Shown: positions 1-8,659, counted from the stretch's first letter. The stretch: 63,015 nt of DNA from CAZOWM01 sp964583615 (GCA_964583615.1 CAZOWM010000020.1:1-63015), one strand, 5' to 3'. The notes: a model not told the origin generated them from the sequence alone. Program-made: numbers and translations.

Positions 1-93
1 CTTTGTCCCCCCGGCCCCCCCCTGCTGGGCGCCCCCCGCATCCTCCCAAAACCACTTGCCCCCCCCCCCCCCCCCCCCCCCGACCAGACTGCG
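1..93. other. C-rich low-complexity contig tip
   Basis: The first 93 bases are dominated by runs of C, including an uninterrupted C run at about 58-81, and look unlike the rest of the window. They lie directly after the stop codon of the ParA gene. This pattern is typical of a contig end extended with poly-G read tails. I see no gene, hairpin or regulatory site in it, and the sequence should not be trusted as genomic. Confidence 0.7.
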
Positions 94-837
94 TCAATAT
101 ATTCTCGATTTTATTTCCTGCCACAGTCTGCAATACGCTTCTGCAGCCATTGACGCGGGTGAGTAATCGTTCAAAGGTGCGCAGTGTTTTCCCATCTTCT
201 CCACATCCGAAGAATAGGGAATGGAGCTCTTTAGAAAGAGGTTCCCCTGTGCGCTGTACGCCTCAACAAGTTCCCTGTGTATCTTCTTTCTTCTATCCAC
301 GAGGGAAAAAAAGGGGATGATTTTTTTCTGATCAAAGCCTTTATCTTCGAAATATTTGACAATCTGCAGATACGTTCTCACCGACAGGGGAGTGGGGATC
401 ATCGGCAGGAGGATAAAGTCCACCCCCCGGATAATGTTCTCGGACAGAAGGGAAAATCCTGGGGGTGAGTCCAGAAACATGATGTCAAACTGACCTCCGA
501 CCTCTCCCACGAGCTTTTTTAGCCGTTTTTTAGGTTTCTTCATTCCGATGAATATGATATCGAGCTTCCTCGTCGAAAAATCCGCGGGAATGATTCTGAT
601 GTTTTCGTACTGAGTCGCCTTGGAGTACTTTTCGATATTCTGCTTTCCGGTTACAACTTTTTTCACACCGCCTTTGAGTTTCGGAACCACTCTGTAGTAA
701 AATGTTGCCGAGGCCTGGGGGTCGAGATCCCAGAGAAGGACCTTCTTATTGTCCACGGCTGCGAGATACGCGAGGTTTACCGCGGATGTCGTTTTTCCAA
801 CTCCGCCTTTCGAGTTGTAGAGTGCGATACTTGTCAT
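94..837 (-). CDS. ParA/Soj-family ATPase
   Basis: This 247-residue protein has the deviant Walker A motif KGGVGKTT at residues 10-17 and a Walker A-prime/switch I region LLWDLDPQASAT near residue 35, as in ParA/MinD/Soj ATPases. These proteins dimerise on ATP binding and position DNA or other cargo, usually by binding DNA non-specifically. There is no ParB gene beside it. It is the last gene of a seven-gene minus-strand operon and overlaps the CHAD gene by four bases (ATGA). The context suggests a cargo linked to polyphosphate rather than a chromosome, but that is inference. A chromosomal Soj role is possible because the region downstream is missing from the window. Confidence 0.88.
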   Translation of the reverse strand: MTSIALYNSKGGVGKTTSAVNLAYLAAVDNKKVLLWDLDPQASATFYYRVVPKLKGGVKKVVTGKQNIEKYSKATQYENIRIIPADFSTRKLDIIFIGMKKPKKRLKKLVGEVGGQFDIMFLDSPPGFSLLSENIIRGVDFILLPMIPTPLSVRTYLQIVKYFEDKGFDQKKIIPFFSLVDRRKKIHRELVEAYSAQGNLFLKSSIPYSSDVEKMGKHCAPLNDYSPASMAAEAYCRLWQEIKSRIY

Positions 838-2348
838 TGTATATCCGCGATTGCAGCGATTTCCTTTTTTAGTTGGGGATAACTCCCCCAGAGCTCCCCG
901 AAGATTTCAAGCTGCCTGATCTGTACCTCCCTTTGAACCTGAAAGAGCGCGCCGAAGGATAGAACCAGGTCTCTTCGCTCCGGCTCTCTTTTTAATAACT
1001 GCTGAAACAGCTCCTCGAGAGATGAAAGCGATACTTCAGAATCCTGGTAAAGGCCGAGACAGTCCTGAAAGGCCACGATCGATTTTATCAATGCGAGCAA
1101 TTTTCTCGGGTACAGATCACTGAAGAATTCGCACATGTACCGCACCCCTTTGAAGGCGATTCGCAGAGAATGAAGATCGGCTGGTGAGTACTCTTCGACC
1201 GAGCGTTGCGCGTTCTTGTCTACCCTCTTCACCGCCTCTTTTATGAACTGCGATGCACGTTCACGCGCCGGGGCATTCGCATACGCATTTCCCTCTGAAT
1301 GGTAGTCCGCAGCGGACTCAAGTGCACGGATGATTTTTTCGTATCGATCCAGAAAAAGAGCCTCTTTTAGGTCGGACTGGGGGCGTACCCTCCTTTCCTG
1401 AAGAAGACCGATCACGAGGCTTCGCACCTCCGGCGGTGTTTGTGCGCGTTCGAAATGTGAGAGAAGATGCACACTGAACACATCGATGTCCCTCACATTC
1501 CCGAGCAGGCCCGCTACCCATGAAAGCTCCTTTCGAAGCCCCTCGCAGTAGCCCTTTGCAAAAAAGGGCTTCAGTATCTTGAGCGCAAACCGCGCACGCC
1601 TTGTTGCAACACGAAGATCATGAAGATATTCCCGGTCGAGATCCAGCGCGGTTCCCTCGGTATTCGCACGCATCTTGTAGGCCTGCCGTGAGAGAATTCT
1701 GACCCCTGCCTGCAGAATCGAATCATCCCCTCTCAACCTGAATGCGGGAAGCACAGGAGCTCCAGGGAGTGTTCCGTCAATTTCTGACAGCCCGGTTGTC
1801 AGCGGATCGAACCGAACGGACCGTACCCCGCACATATCGCGAAAGATTGTGCTCAGATAGGATACTTCCTGATCGGATGCGTCGGATGCAATGAGAAGGT
1901 ACTCTGGCGTTTCTTTCCAGACTATTCTGTGTGGGCTGGAAAACGCCCACTTCTCCACCGAGACCAGCGAGTTATGTGCATTCGGGGCGATAACCCGGTA
2001 TCTCTGAGACTCCGCACGGGCTTCGAGCTGGGGAACAAAAACGGCTCCCTGCAGGAGCCGTTCCATCGAAAAGGTGAGTCTTCTCTCAGGAAAAAGCTGA
2101 TGTTCGTTCACCTTTTTCACGTTGATGCGCTGTTCATTCTGCATAAGCTCCAGGACCTTGCTGTCGTGATCGAAACGCAGCCTTTTTTTCCCCTTGAAGA
2201 GTTTTCCGTCCTGTGTATCGAAATAAGTAAACCGTTTTTTCAGGGGCCGCAGTTTCATGATACGGTACCCGAGGTTTCTCAGTTCCTTTATCGTGTGCTG
2301 AAAGCGTGCCTTGTTCGAAATGGAAAACGCGGCAATTCTCTTCATCAT
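834..2348 (-). CDS. CHAD-domain protein with degenerate CYTH-like N-terminus
   Basis: This 504-residue protein has a conserved C-terminal alpha-helical CHAD domain from about residue 210. It is marked by the histidine/arginine-rich helices YLHDLRVATRRARFALK and LHSLRIAFKGVRYMCEFF. CHAD domains bind polyphosphate through such basic patches and localise to polyphosphate granules. The first 200 residues resemble a diverged CYTH (triphosphate tunnel) domain, but I cannot find the intact ExExK signature, so enzymatic activity is doubtful. The start ATG at 2348 is followed at once by a second ATG at 2345, and AGGTG lies upstream. The gene sits 7 bases after the phosphoesterase gene and overlaps parA. 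Confidence 0.85.
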   Translation of the reverse strand: MMKRIAAFSISNKARFQHTIKELRNLGYRIMKLRPLKKRFTYFDTQDGKLFKGKKRLRFDHDSKVLELMQNEQRINVKKVNEHQLFPERRLTFSMERLLQGAVFVPQLEARAESQRYRVIAPNAHNSLVSVEKWAFSSPHRIVWKETPEYLLIASDASDQEVSYLSTIFRDMCGVRSVRFDPLTTGLSEIDGTLPGAPVLPAFRLRGDDSILQAGVRILSRQAYKMRANTEGTALDLDREYLHDLRVATRRARFALKILKPFFAKGYCEGLRKELSWVAGLLGNVRDIDVFSVHLLSHFERAQTPPEVRSLVIGLLQERRVRPQSDLKEALFLDRYEKIIRALESAADYHSEGNAYANAPARERASQFIKEAVKRVDKNAQRSVEEYSPADLHSLRIAFKGVRYMCEFFSDLYPRKLLALIKSIVAFQDCLGLYQDSEVSLSSLEELFQQLLKREPERRDLVLSFGALFQVQREVQIRQLEIFGELWGSYPQLKKEIAAIADIQ

Positions 2349-2355
2349 AGAGCAC

Positions 2356-3084
2356 CTAATCGATGGTGTTTTTCACCCCTTTCTGGTAAACCTCTTGATC
2401 GAATCCGGGAATCTCCTCCTGCGATCTTATCGACGAAATCATTTCCGAAAGGGAATAGGAAAACCGGAGGATGCAGCAGTGTGCCGGCCTCCCGGCCGTG
2501 AGACTGGCAAGCGCGAATGAGGGGCGTGGATCGCCGTCGATCGACATCCCCGTTGCGCCGCAGTTCACGACAAGGAGCCTTTCCAGTTTCTTTGCGAATG
2601 GTATATGGCTGTGCCCGCAGACGAGTATGTCGGGATTGTCGCCCGCGAGCTTCGTCCGGATACCGTATGGAGTAATACTTGGATAGATATAGTCCTTGTC
2701 CGAAATCGGGCTTCCGTGCACGATGAGAATATCGAATCCTTCGAGCGTGACCCGGATATATTCCGGCAGCGCTGCAATATAATTCCACGCATCGTCGTCG
2801 AGCTGGAGCGCGGTCCAGGCGAGGTTTGCCTTTTTCCCGCCCAGGAGTTTAAAGATATCTTTTTCCCCTTGCTTGAGGCTCAGGAGTTTTCTCTCCACAT
2901 TCCCCCTTATTACCGGTATTTTATTGTCCCTGAGAAAACGCACAACTTCGAGCGGTTGGGGACAGCGGCCGACGATGTCTCCCGCAACAAACACCCTCGA
3001 GGCTCTGAGCCGTCTGGCATTTTTCAGAGCAGTCATGAGAGTATAGAGATTTGCATGGATATCCGAAAGAAATGCGACCTTCAT
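2356..3084 (-). CDS. Calcineurin-like metallophosphoesterase (YfcE/MJ0936 type)
   Basis: This 242-residue protein carries the metal-binding motifs of the family in order. They are SDIHANL at residues 7-13 (Asp8, His10), GDIVGRCPQP near 36, the GNVE segment near 60, VHGSP near 125, and CGHSHIPF near 165. It probably hydrolyses a phosphodiester or phosphomonoester using two divalent metals in the cytoplasm; no signal peptide is seen. The substrate cannot be read from the sequence. The surrounding Ppx/GppA and CHAD genes suggest a link to polyphosphate or nucleotide turnover. Confidence 0.88.
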   Translation of the reverse strand: MKVAFLSDIHANLYTLMTALKNARRLRASRVFVAGDIVGRCPQPLEVVRFLRDNKIPVIRGNVERKLLSLKQGEKDIFKLLGGKKANLAWTALQLDDDAWNYIAALPEYIRVTLEGFDILIVHGSPISDKDYIYPSITPYGIRTKLAGDNPDILVCGHSHIPFAKKLERLLVVNCGATGMSIDGDPRPSFALASLTAGRPAHCCILRFSYSLSEMISSIRSQEEIPGFDQEVYQKGVKNTID

Positions 3085-3134
3085 GGGAGCGTTTTTTCTC
3101 CTGAAAGTGTTTCTTTGTTACAGTATTTTCTGTT

Positions 3135-3443
3135 TCACGGGAGTACTAACGTGAGCTCGTCAAGAACCGCCTGTATCTTCATTATATCCTTTAGGCGGCC
3201 CTTCTCAGGCTTGAGTTTCAGCTTCTGCGCCTTTGAAAGCACTTTCTCAAGGTTCTTTTTCTTCGGGAGCAGCTGCTGCTCGCCTTCCACATTTTTTTCA
3301 CTGAGTTTTTCCAGCAGCTCGTCTATCTGCGCCTTTACATTCAGGCTGTACTTCTCGATGATGCTTTCGAAATTCGACCGCAGAGATTGGAGCTCCTGAT
3401 TGACCTCCTGTACAACAACGAGCTTTTTTTGCGATACCGCCAT
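3135..3443 (-). CDS. Small helical protein of unknown function
   Basis: I do not recognise this 102-residue protein. It is rich in Lys, Glu, Leu and Gln, is predicted to be almost entirely helical with coiled-coil character, and has no signal peptide or membrane segment. It lies between the second thymidylate-kinase-like gene and the phosphoesterase gene, about 20 and 50 bases from them, on the same strand. Its place in the operon suggests a structural or adaptor subunit, which is inference. ATG at 3443 is the only good start. Confidence 0.7.
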   Translation of the reverse strand: MAVSQKKLVVVQEVNQELQSLRSNFESIIEKYSLNVKAQIDELLEKLSEKNVEGEQQLLPKKKNLEKVLSKAQKLKLKPEKGRLKDIMKIQAVLDELTLVLP

Positions 3444-3465
3444 GTTCTTCTCCTCACTTTTTCGT

Positions 3466-4173
3466 TTATTCTTCCTTGTAAAGGTTTCCCAAAACCCCTT
3501 CGATCTTCATGCGCACATTCCTCTGAATTGCATTGATGGATCGGTTTCCATCGATGATTTCAAACCCGTATTTTTTCTGCAGTTTGTTGTATTCAGACCG
3601 CAAACTTCGCTGATACCGTACAAAGCTCTCATACCAGTCTCTTGCTATTCCGATGTCCATTCCCGACTCCCAGTAATCAAGGGAATTATGTTCAGTGAGA
3701 GTTCGTTCGACAAGGTTTCGAGATGAGACCAATATGAAATAGACGGCATCAGGAACGATCGCCATGGAGTACAGTGACTCCAGCCACTGGGGATCCGCCC
3801 CTCTGACAATGTCTCGCGCCATGAGTGTGAAGATGTACCTGTCTGCCAAAACGATGTACCCTGCCCGGAGCGCGGGCACGATCACATTTTCGAGCTGATC
3901 GTAGAAATCGGTCGCATAGAAGAGCGACATGGTCCGGGGGCTCAGCACATTTCCCTGCTTCGCCTGTGCGAGCGCGGGCCCAATAATGGCTGATTTTGTA
4001 AGCCCTGTCTGCGTGACCGCATAACCTTTTTGCTCGAGCCACTCTGAGAGGAACCGTATCTGTGTTGAACGGCCCGAAGCGTCCGGGCCTTCGATTACGA
4101 TCAGCGCCCCGGAAAGAGAATCAAGGTCCACTCCGTGGGGTGGACGCCCGTAACAGTGCCGTTTTCTACTCAT
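3466..4173 (-). CDS. Thymidylate-kinase-like protein with altered P-loop
   Basis: This 235-residue P-loop protein is related to thymidylate kinase and is a tandem paralogue of the gene just upstream. Its Walker A reads GPDASGRST (residues 29-37), so the phosphate-binding lysine is replaced by Arg35. It keeps ADRYIFTLMARDIVRG, which corresponds to the DRY region of dTMP kinases, but lacks the usual EPGGT loop. It also has about 20 extra N-terminal residues. It overlaps the upstream paralogue by four bases (ATGA). Likely roles are a regulatory pseudo-kinase partner of the paralogue or a kinase with changed chemistry. A housekeeping Tmk role is unlikely. Confidence 0.8.
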   Translation of the reverse strand: MSRKRHCYGRPPHGVDLDSLSGALIVIEGPDASGRSTQIRFLSEWLEQKGYAVTQTGLTKSAIIGPALAQAKQGNVLSPRTMSLFYATDFYDQLENVIVPALRAGYIVLADRYIFTLMARDIVRGADPQWLESLYSMAIVPDAVYFILVSSRNLVERTLTEHNSLDYWESGMDIGIARDWYESFVRYQRSLRSEYNKLQKKYGFEIIDGNRSINAIQRNVRMKIEGVLGNLYKEE

Positions 4174-4847
4174 CTTTTCGCTCTCCGCTTGAACTTCGCA
4201 AGATCGATCCTGTTGCTGATAAAGCTCCGCATTATCTCCTGCTGCACAGGGATCAGCCTCGAAGCATCAATAGTGGTGAACTGGAACTCGTCTGCCATCT
4301 GTTCGTAGTTCTCCATAATCAGCTTCTGAAATAGGCGGAAGCTCTCATACAAATCGTTTGAAAGCCCCATGTCCATTCCGGCCTCGAAGTACTTCAGCTG
4401 GGCCCGTCCGACAAGAATGCGGGAGAGTGCGGTTTCCAGCGGAAGCCTGAAATAAAATGTCACGTCCGGTTTTTTTGCAAACCCGTACAGCTTCCGCAGC
4501 CACTGCGTGTCACAGCCTCTCACTCCGTCACGTGCAAAGGAAGTGTAAATATACCTGTCGCACAGTACGATGTACCCAGCTTTCAGCATGGGAAGAATTT
4601 GCCGCTCGTAGCGGTCCGCAAAATCGGTTGCGTGAATCAGGCTGAAGGTCGTTGGTGTCAGAAGCTGCTTCTTTTTCCCCTTCTTTGTCGCGCCTCGAAC
4701 GATGACGCTCGAGTTCCACTCTGAAAAAAACACCTTACAGCCGAGTCCCAAAAGCCATTGATTGAGGAGGTAAATCTGGGTGGACTTCCCGGACCCGTCA
4801 AGCCCTTCCACTGCGATGAGTTTTCCTCCTATACCTGTGTCTTCCAT
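4170..4847 (-). CDS. Thymidylate-kinase-like P-loop kinase
   Basis: This 225-residue protein has an intact Walker A, GLDGSGKST at residues 15-23 with Lys21, and LCDRYIYTSFARDGVRG in the position of the DRY motif. The segment after strand 2 (EWNSS) replaces the EPGGT nucleotide-binding loop of true dTMP kinases, so the phosphate acceptor may differ. Polyphosphate kinase 2 shares this P-loop kinase fold, which makes a polyphosphate or NMP substrate worth considering, but no PPK2 signature is seen. The gene lies one base from ppx/gppA and overlaps the next paralogue, so coupled translation and a heterodimer are plausible. Confidence 0.8.
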   Translation of the reverse strand: MEDTGIGGKLIAVEGLDGSGKSTQIYLLNQWLLGLGCKVFFSEWNSSVIVRGATKKGKKKQLLTPTTFSLIHATDFADRYERQILPMLKAGYIVLCDRYIYTSFARDGVRGCDTQWLRKLYGFAKKPDVTFYFRLPLETALSRILVGRAQLKYFEAGMDMGLSNDLYESFRLFQKLIMENYEQMADEFQFTTIDASRLIPVQQEIMRSFISNRIDLAKFKRRAKR

Positions 4848-4848
4848 T

Positions 4849-6384
4849 TCACTGCCCTTCGATCTTTAATTTCACGTGGACGCCGAACTTTTCACCGAAG
4901 TACTGAGATTTCTTCTGAAGCGCCCATCGCTCGAGAAGAAGGTCATCCGATCCGTTGACCTTCAGCACCACCTCTCTCCCGAGCACGCTCACATTTACGT
5001 CATCGACCTTCTTCAGATGTTCCCTGTCCATCGCATCCGCCATACGCAGGATGCTCGAAAGCTTCTCCACTCTCTCCCGCTGCTCTTCATTGAGCTGTGC
5101 AAACGTTGAGTGCCGGAGCTGCGGTTCGCTTTTTCTGTGATACCGCGCCACATTCGCGATCATCAGCATCTCCACCGGGGAAAAACCCGGGAGCTCGGAC
5201 TGCGAAATGATGTAGAGCGAGTGCTTGTGATGCTTGTTGAGACTTATGAATGTCCCTATGTCGTGCAGGATCGCTGCAGCATAGAGGATCTTGCGATCCT
5301 TCTCCCCCAGCCTGTGGACCTCGTAGAGCTGGTCGAACAGCGATAGCGCAAGCTTTGCCACCTGAAGGGCGTGCTGTTCGTCGAACATGTACTTTCGGCC
5401 CAGGTTCACCGCGCTTTCATAGGTCTGCCTTTCCCACGGGTGCTCGCGGCTCTGAAGCCCATCGACCAGGTCGAGCGCAACACCTTCGCGCAGCCCGACT
5501 CCGGGGATGATGATTTCATCCACTCCGATCAGTCCGGCAATGCGTTCGAACACCAGGCCTGCAGGAAGAATGACGTCCGCACGATCCTCCCGCAGGTCGA
5601 GCTCTCTCATCCTGTCCTGGTAGGAAAGCCCTGCAAGCTTCTTGATCAGCGTGTGAAGGTTTCGAACAGAGATACGAAGAAGACCGTTTTCGTCTGTTTC
5701 TCCGCCGAGCTTTCCCAGCGATTCTATATTTCCGCCCGTCCCGATAAATCCCGCAGGCGTTTGCGTCTTAACTGCTGAAGGAACCTTCAGGGTCGATATA
5801 TATTCGGTCAACAGCTTGTCGAATCTGCCCGGTTCCTGCCCCGAAACTGAGAGCTCTTCAAGAAGCCTCACCGATCCCATGGTGTGGGATTCGCTCCAGA
5901 GGATGCCGTCGGCATCCACGAGTGAAACCTCGACGCTCCCGCCTCCCAGATCCGCAATGACCCACTGCGCGTTTCCGAAGTCCACCCGATTCTTCACAGC
6001 AAGGTGAATGAGCCGTGCTTCCTCGGATCCGGATATTTTTTCGAGCCCAATGCCCGTCTCATCCCGGACCCTTTCGACGAGCTCTTCACCGTTTCTGCTC
6101 TCCCTGACCGCGCTCGTTGCAACCGCCCTGTGGTGTAGTATATCGAGCTCTCTGATCTTCTCGGAAAACTGTTTCAGCCCCTTCACCGCAGACTCGATAG
6201 CCTCGCCCGATATTTTTCCCGAAAGAAACACCGTGTGCCCGAGCCGCAGCTGATATCTGTCGGATGCAAGTTCACTGTACTGGCTCGAATTGTAGAACTC
6301 CGCCGCCAGAAACCTCAGCGCATTGGAGCCGACGTCGATTGATGCGATACGCACAGGAAAAGTGACACGGGTGTGCTCGTTCAT
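4849..6384 (-). CDS. ppx: Ppx/GppA exopolyphosphatase/pppGpp phosphatase with C-terminal HD domain
   Basis: This 511-residue protein begins with the actin-like ASKHA phosphatase domain: ASIDVGSNALRFL near residue 13, IADLGGGSVEVSLV near 145, and FIGTGGNIESLG near 215. A C-terminal HD-type domain follows, with AAILHDIGTFISL and later His-rich helices. Family members release phosphate from long-chain polyphosphate, or cleave pppGpp to ppGpp; the length of about 500 matches the two-domain enzymes. It is the first gene of the minus-strand operon reaching parA, and a good promoter lies 55 bases upstream. Sequence alone does not separate Ppx from GppA activity. Confidence 0.9.
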   Translation of the reverse strand: MNEHTRVTFPVRIASIDVGSNALRFLAAEFYNSSQYSELASDRYQLRLGHTVFLSGKISGEAIESAVKGLKQFSEKIRELDILHHRAVATSAVRESRNGEELVERVRDETGIGLEKISGSEEARLIHLAVKNRVDFGNAQWVIADLGGGSVEVSLVDADGILWSESHTMGSVRLLEELSVSGQEPGRFDKLLTEYISTLKVPSAVKTQTPAGFIGTGGNIESLGKLGGETDENGLLRISVRNLHTLIKKLAGLSYQDRMRELDLREDRADVILPAGLVFERIAGLIGVDEIIIPGVGLREGVALDLVDGLQSREHPWERQTYESAVNLGRKYMFDEQHALQVAKLALSLFDQLYEVHRLGEKDRKILYAAAILHDIGTFISLNKHHKHSLYIISQSELPGFSPVEMLMIANVARYHRKSEPQLRHSTFAQLNEEQRERVEKLSSILRMADAMDREHLKKVDDVNVSVLGREVVLKVNGSDDLLLERWALQKKSQYFGEKFGVHVKLKIEGQ

Positions 6385-6439
6385 GCCTGTATAGTTCTCT
6401 CATACTATTCTTCAGGTCTCTATGAAAACGCGGGCCCTT

Positions 6440-6468
6440 ATTCTACATTAAAATCAAGAAAACCTCAA
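6440..6468 (-). promoter_or_regulatory. Sigma70-type promoter for the ppx-CHAD-parA operon
   Basis: On the minus strand TTGAGG is followed by a 17-base spacer and TAGAAT, about 56 bases upstream of the ppx start codon. Spacing is ideal and both boxes are close to consensus. The rest of the 207-base gap (6385-6591) shows no gene; it must also hold the 3' end of the MTH938-like transcript. Confidence 0.6.
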
Positions 6469-6591
6469 TGAAATTGTAACCGTATGGTGTGCGAGCTTGT
6501 GGTAAAGATCACATTAATTTTTTACACATTGATGGCAACAGTCATTTCGATAAATCCGCTTCCCCTGCAACGAGAGAGAGGCGGCCTTTTT

Positions 6592-6954
6592 TCAGCACGT
6601 GACATGAAAAAGGCCGATATGCTTCTTTCCCGCTTCGTTCCACCGGCCCACCGCCTCTTTCGTGGGCAGAAGCTCAACAGTACATTTTTTCTTCTTGAAA
6701 TACTCCCGCGCCTCGTCAGAGAGCTTCACAAGCCCGTTCTGTCCTGACCCGATAATGATCCCCTTCGCTCCTTTTTCAAAGATATGCTTCGCCTCGTCGA
6801 GGGAAATAATGTGTGAGGTCCCATACACCGACTTCGAAAGCTTTTTCTTGCGTTTTTTTATCTCCCCATCCAGCCTTATGACCACATCGTGGGTGAAAAC
6901 CTTTCCCTCAATGGTGACGGAGCCGAAAGAGGTCTTGTCGATTTTCGGTTTCAT
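6592..6954 (-). CDS. MTH938/NDUFAF3-family protein
   Basis: This protein of about 120 residues matches the small MTH938-like (DUF498) family. The diagnostic run is the central segment KGIIIGSGQNGLVKLSDEA followed by the end of the domain with LLPTKEAV. Homologues form a Rossmann-like alpha/beta fold with a conserved pocket; the bacterial function is unsettled, while the eukaryotic relative NDUFAF3 assists complex I assembly. A GTG at 6957 precedes ATG 6954; I chose the ATG because GAGG lies seven bases upstream of it. It follows the photolyase gene by 18 bases and is probably co-transcribed. Confidence 0.85.
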   Translation of the reverse strand: MKPKIDKTSFGSVTIEGKVFTHDVVIRLDGEIKKRKKKLSKSVYGTSHIISLDEAKHIFEKGAKGIIIGSGQNGLVKLSDEAREYFKKKKCTVELLPTKEAVGRWNEAGKKHIGLFHVTC

Positions 6955-6972
6955 CACAACACCTCACTGAGA

Positions 6973-8325
6973 CTACTTATTGAACTCCTCGACCTGCCTG
7001 ATGTATGCATCCACATCGAACTTTTTTCTGCACCCGTTGTAGCTCATGTACCGGACTTTACCGAACACCGGCCGATCGAACCATGCCCTGTCGTGTATAC
7101 CGCCCAGAGACCAGGCAATGCCCGCATATCCGTTGGTCTCCCTTCCGTCCAGCTCATAGCGGTCGTTCAGAAAGATCGCATACTCCATCGCCTGGTCAGC
7201 GCTTTCTGTCCACTCCAGGATTTTCTTCGCCCAGTACATCCGCATGTATCCGTGCATCTTGCCGCGTATGACCATCTCTTTTTGCGCAGCGTTCCACAGT
7301 GGGTCGTGAGTGCAGGCGTTTTCAAACTGGTCAAGGGTATAGAGATGCTCTCTTTTGTCTTCTTCATGTAGCCGGAAAGACTCGCGTGCCCATTCGGGAA
7401 AGCACGCCGTGCTGTCGTAGTGCGGATTATAGAAACAGAAATTATCCGAAAGCTCCCTCCGCACGATGAGCTCTTCGAGAAATGCTTCTTTCGCCTCCTG
7501 AGCGGCGTCCGCGCGCCCTATCTGGAGCGCGATGCGCTGTGAAGATATGTGCCCGAAATGAAGGTAGGGAGAGAGGTTTGACTGTGCATTCCTGGTCGGA
7601 TCATTTCTGGCTGCCGGATAGGAACGGAGACCGTTTTTTATGAACCTTTCCAGAGCGGCCCGTGCCAGCCCTTCACCCGATTGTATCCAGTCCACCGGCG
7701 GTACGGTTTTTTTCGCTCTCAGAGATGCGGTGGCTTTCTGCCAGTAGGGTTTCTCTTCACTCCCCTCCCACCGGTGAGGGTGTCTTATGATCTTCGGAAA
7801 ATCATCGAGAAACTCGCCGAGGTGGCGGTGAATTTTCGGCCGTATGGTGTAGGCACCGTACTCCTGTTTGTCAGATGCGTGCCAGCACGGAACGATATTT
7901 CGTGCATCCACTTCGTAGACAGGAATGTCGAGCCGGTTTTGGAGGGCGCGTTTCCAATCCCGCTTTATCCGCAGCGGTTCGAAATCAGTTACCAGTACCC
8001 CGATTTCACGGGAGTGTATAAAATCCGCAAGCACATTCTCGACAGTGCCGGTGCGCAGGAAAAAGGGGATGTCTTTCTTCGAAAGCCGTTCGCAGACTTC
8101 TCTGAGGCCTTCGAGCATGAACGCATACTGCCTGAAGGCCGCATTGAGAAACTCCGGCACCAGGCAGAACACCACTCCAAGCGGTTTGTGCGCGGAAAGC
8201 GCCCTTTTTTGGGCATACACAAGCGCCCAGTTGTCCTCAACACGCTGATCCCTGCTCATCCAGTATACGACAGGCCCCTTTTTTTCCGTAGCGTCGTTGA
8301 GAATGCGTACTCTTTTTCGATTCAT
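6973..8325 (-). CDS. phrB: Class II deoxyribodipyrimidine photolyase
   Basis: This 450-residue flavoprotein is expected to repair cyclobutane pyrimidine dimers using light. The N-terminal domain contains VYWMSRDQRVEDNWAL, typical of class II enzymes. The FAD-binding C-terminal half has NLSPYLHFGHISSQR, the KMHGYMRMYWAKKI helix and DGRETNGYAGIAWSLGG. An upstream extension of 29 hydrophobic residues in the same frame is unlikely to be translated; ATG 8325 has AGGAT just upstream and gives the usual family length. The truncated DUF523-DUF1722 gene is nearby, and this family often neighbours photolyase genes (ybgA-phr in E. coli). Confidence 0.93.
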   Translation of the reverse strand: MNRKRVRILNDATEKKGPVVYWMSRDQRVEDNWALVYAQKRALSAHKPLGVVFCLVPEFLNAAFRQYAFMLEGLREVCERLSKKDIPFFLRTGTVENVLADFIHSREIGVLVTDFEPLRIKRDWKRALQNRLDIPVYEVDARNIVPCWHASDKQEYGAYTIRPKIHRHLGEFLDDFPKIIRHPHRWEGSEEKPYWQKATASLRAKKTVPPVDWIQSGEGLARAALERFIKNGLRSYPAARNDPTRNAQSNLSPYLHFGHISSQRIALQIGRADAAQEAKEAFLEELIVRRELSDNFCFYNPHYDSTACFPEWARESFRLHEEDKREHLYTLDQFENACTHDPLWNAAQKEMVIRGKMHGYMRMYWAKKILEWTESADQAMEYAIFLNDRYELDGRETNGYAGIAWSLGGIHDRAWFDRPVFGKVRYMSYNGCRKKFDVDAYIRQVEEFNK

Positions 8326-8659
8326 AAATCCTGAGAATCTCTCTGTTTTTACTTGCAATAATAAAATAACGATATAAAGGGGTGAAAAAAGGAAAAAGAA
8401 TTTGATTTTCATACAAATTTGGTGTAACCATGGGGATTTTGATCCGTCGAGTCAGAACAAGGAAACAAAAAAGCACTTATCTCGATCTTCCGAACACGAC
8501 GATAGAGCTCGATCGCAGAGTACAATGAAATTTCTTTCGGAAAACACAAAACATTAATTTCGCTTTGCTTTACGATCCCGCGGAAACTCTTTTTGTTGCC
8601 CCACCGGATATTTCGATTAATGTCTTGTATATATCATACGACGTTATGGAGGACGAACA
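8326..8659. other. Divergent intergenic region between photolyase and bcp
   Basis: This 334-base region separates two divergently transcribed genes and should hold both promoters. A weak candidate for bcp is TTGTTG, 17 bases, ATTAAT, upstream of the strong ribosome site TGGAGGA. I see no ORF with coding character, no strong hairpin and no repeat. An AT-rich stretch TTGTATATATCATAC near 8627 could be an operator, but this is only a shape resemblance. Confidence 0.4.

Noticed and set aside
3..320. Plus-strand ORF over the contig tip, Pro-rich start
   Set aside because: It starts in the poly-C artefact and runs antisense to the well-supported ParA gene.
2605..3399. 264-residue plus-strand ORF
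   Set aside because: It is a shadow antisense to the phosphoesterase and helical-protein genes, with long Phe/Ser runs.
8326..8412. Upstream extension of photolyase with hydrophobic residues
   Set aside because: It is not in homologues and the ribosome site favours ATG 8325.
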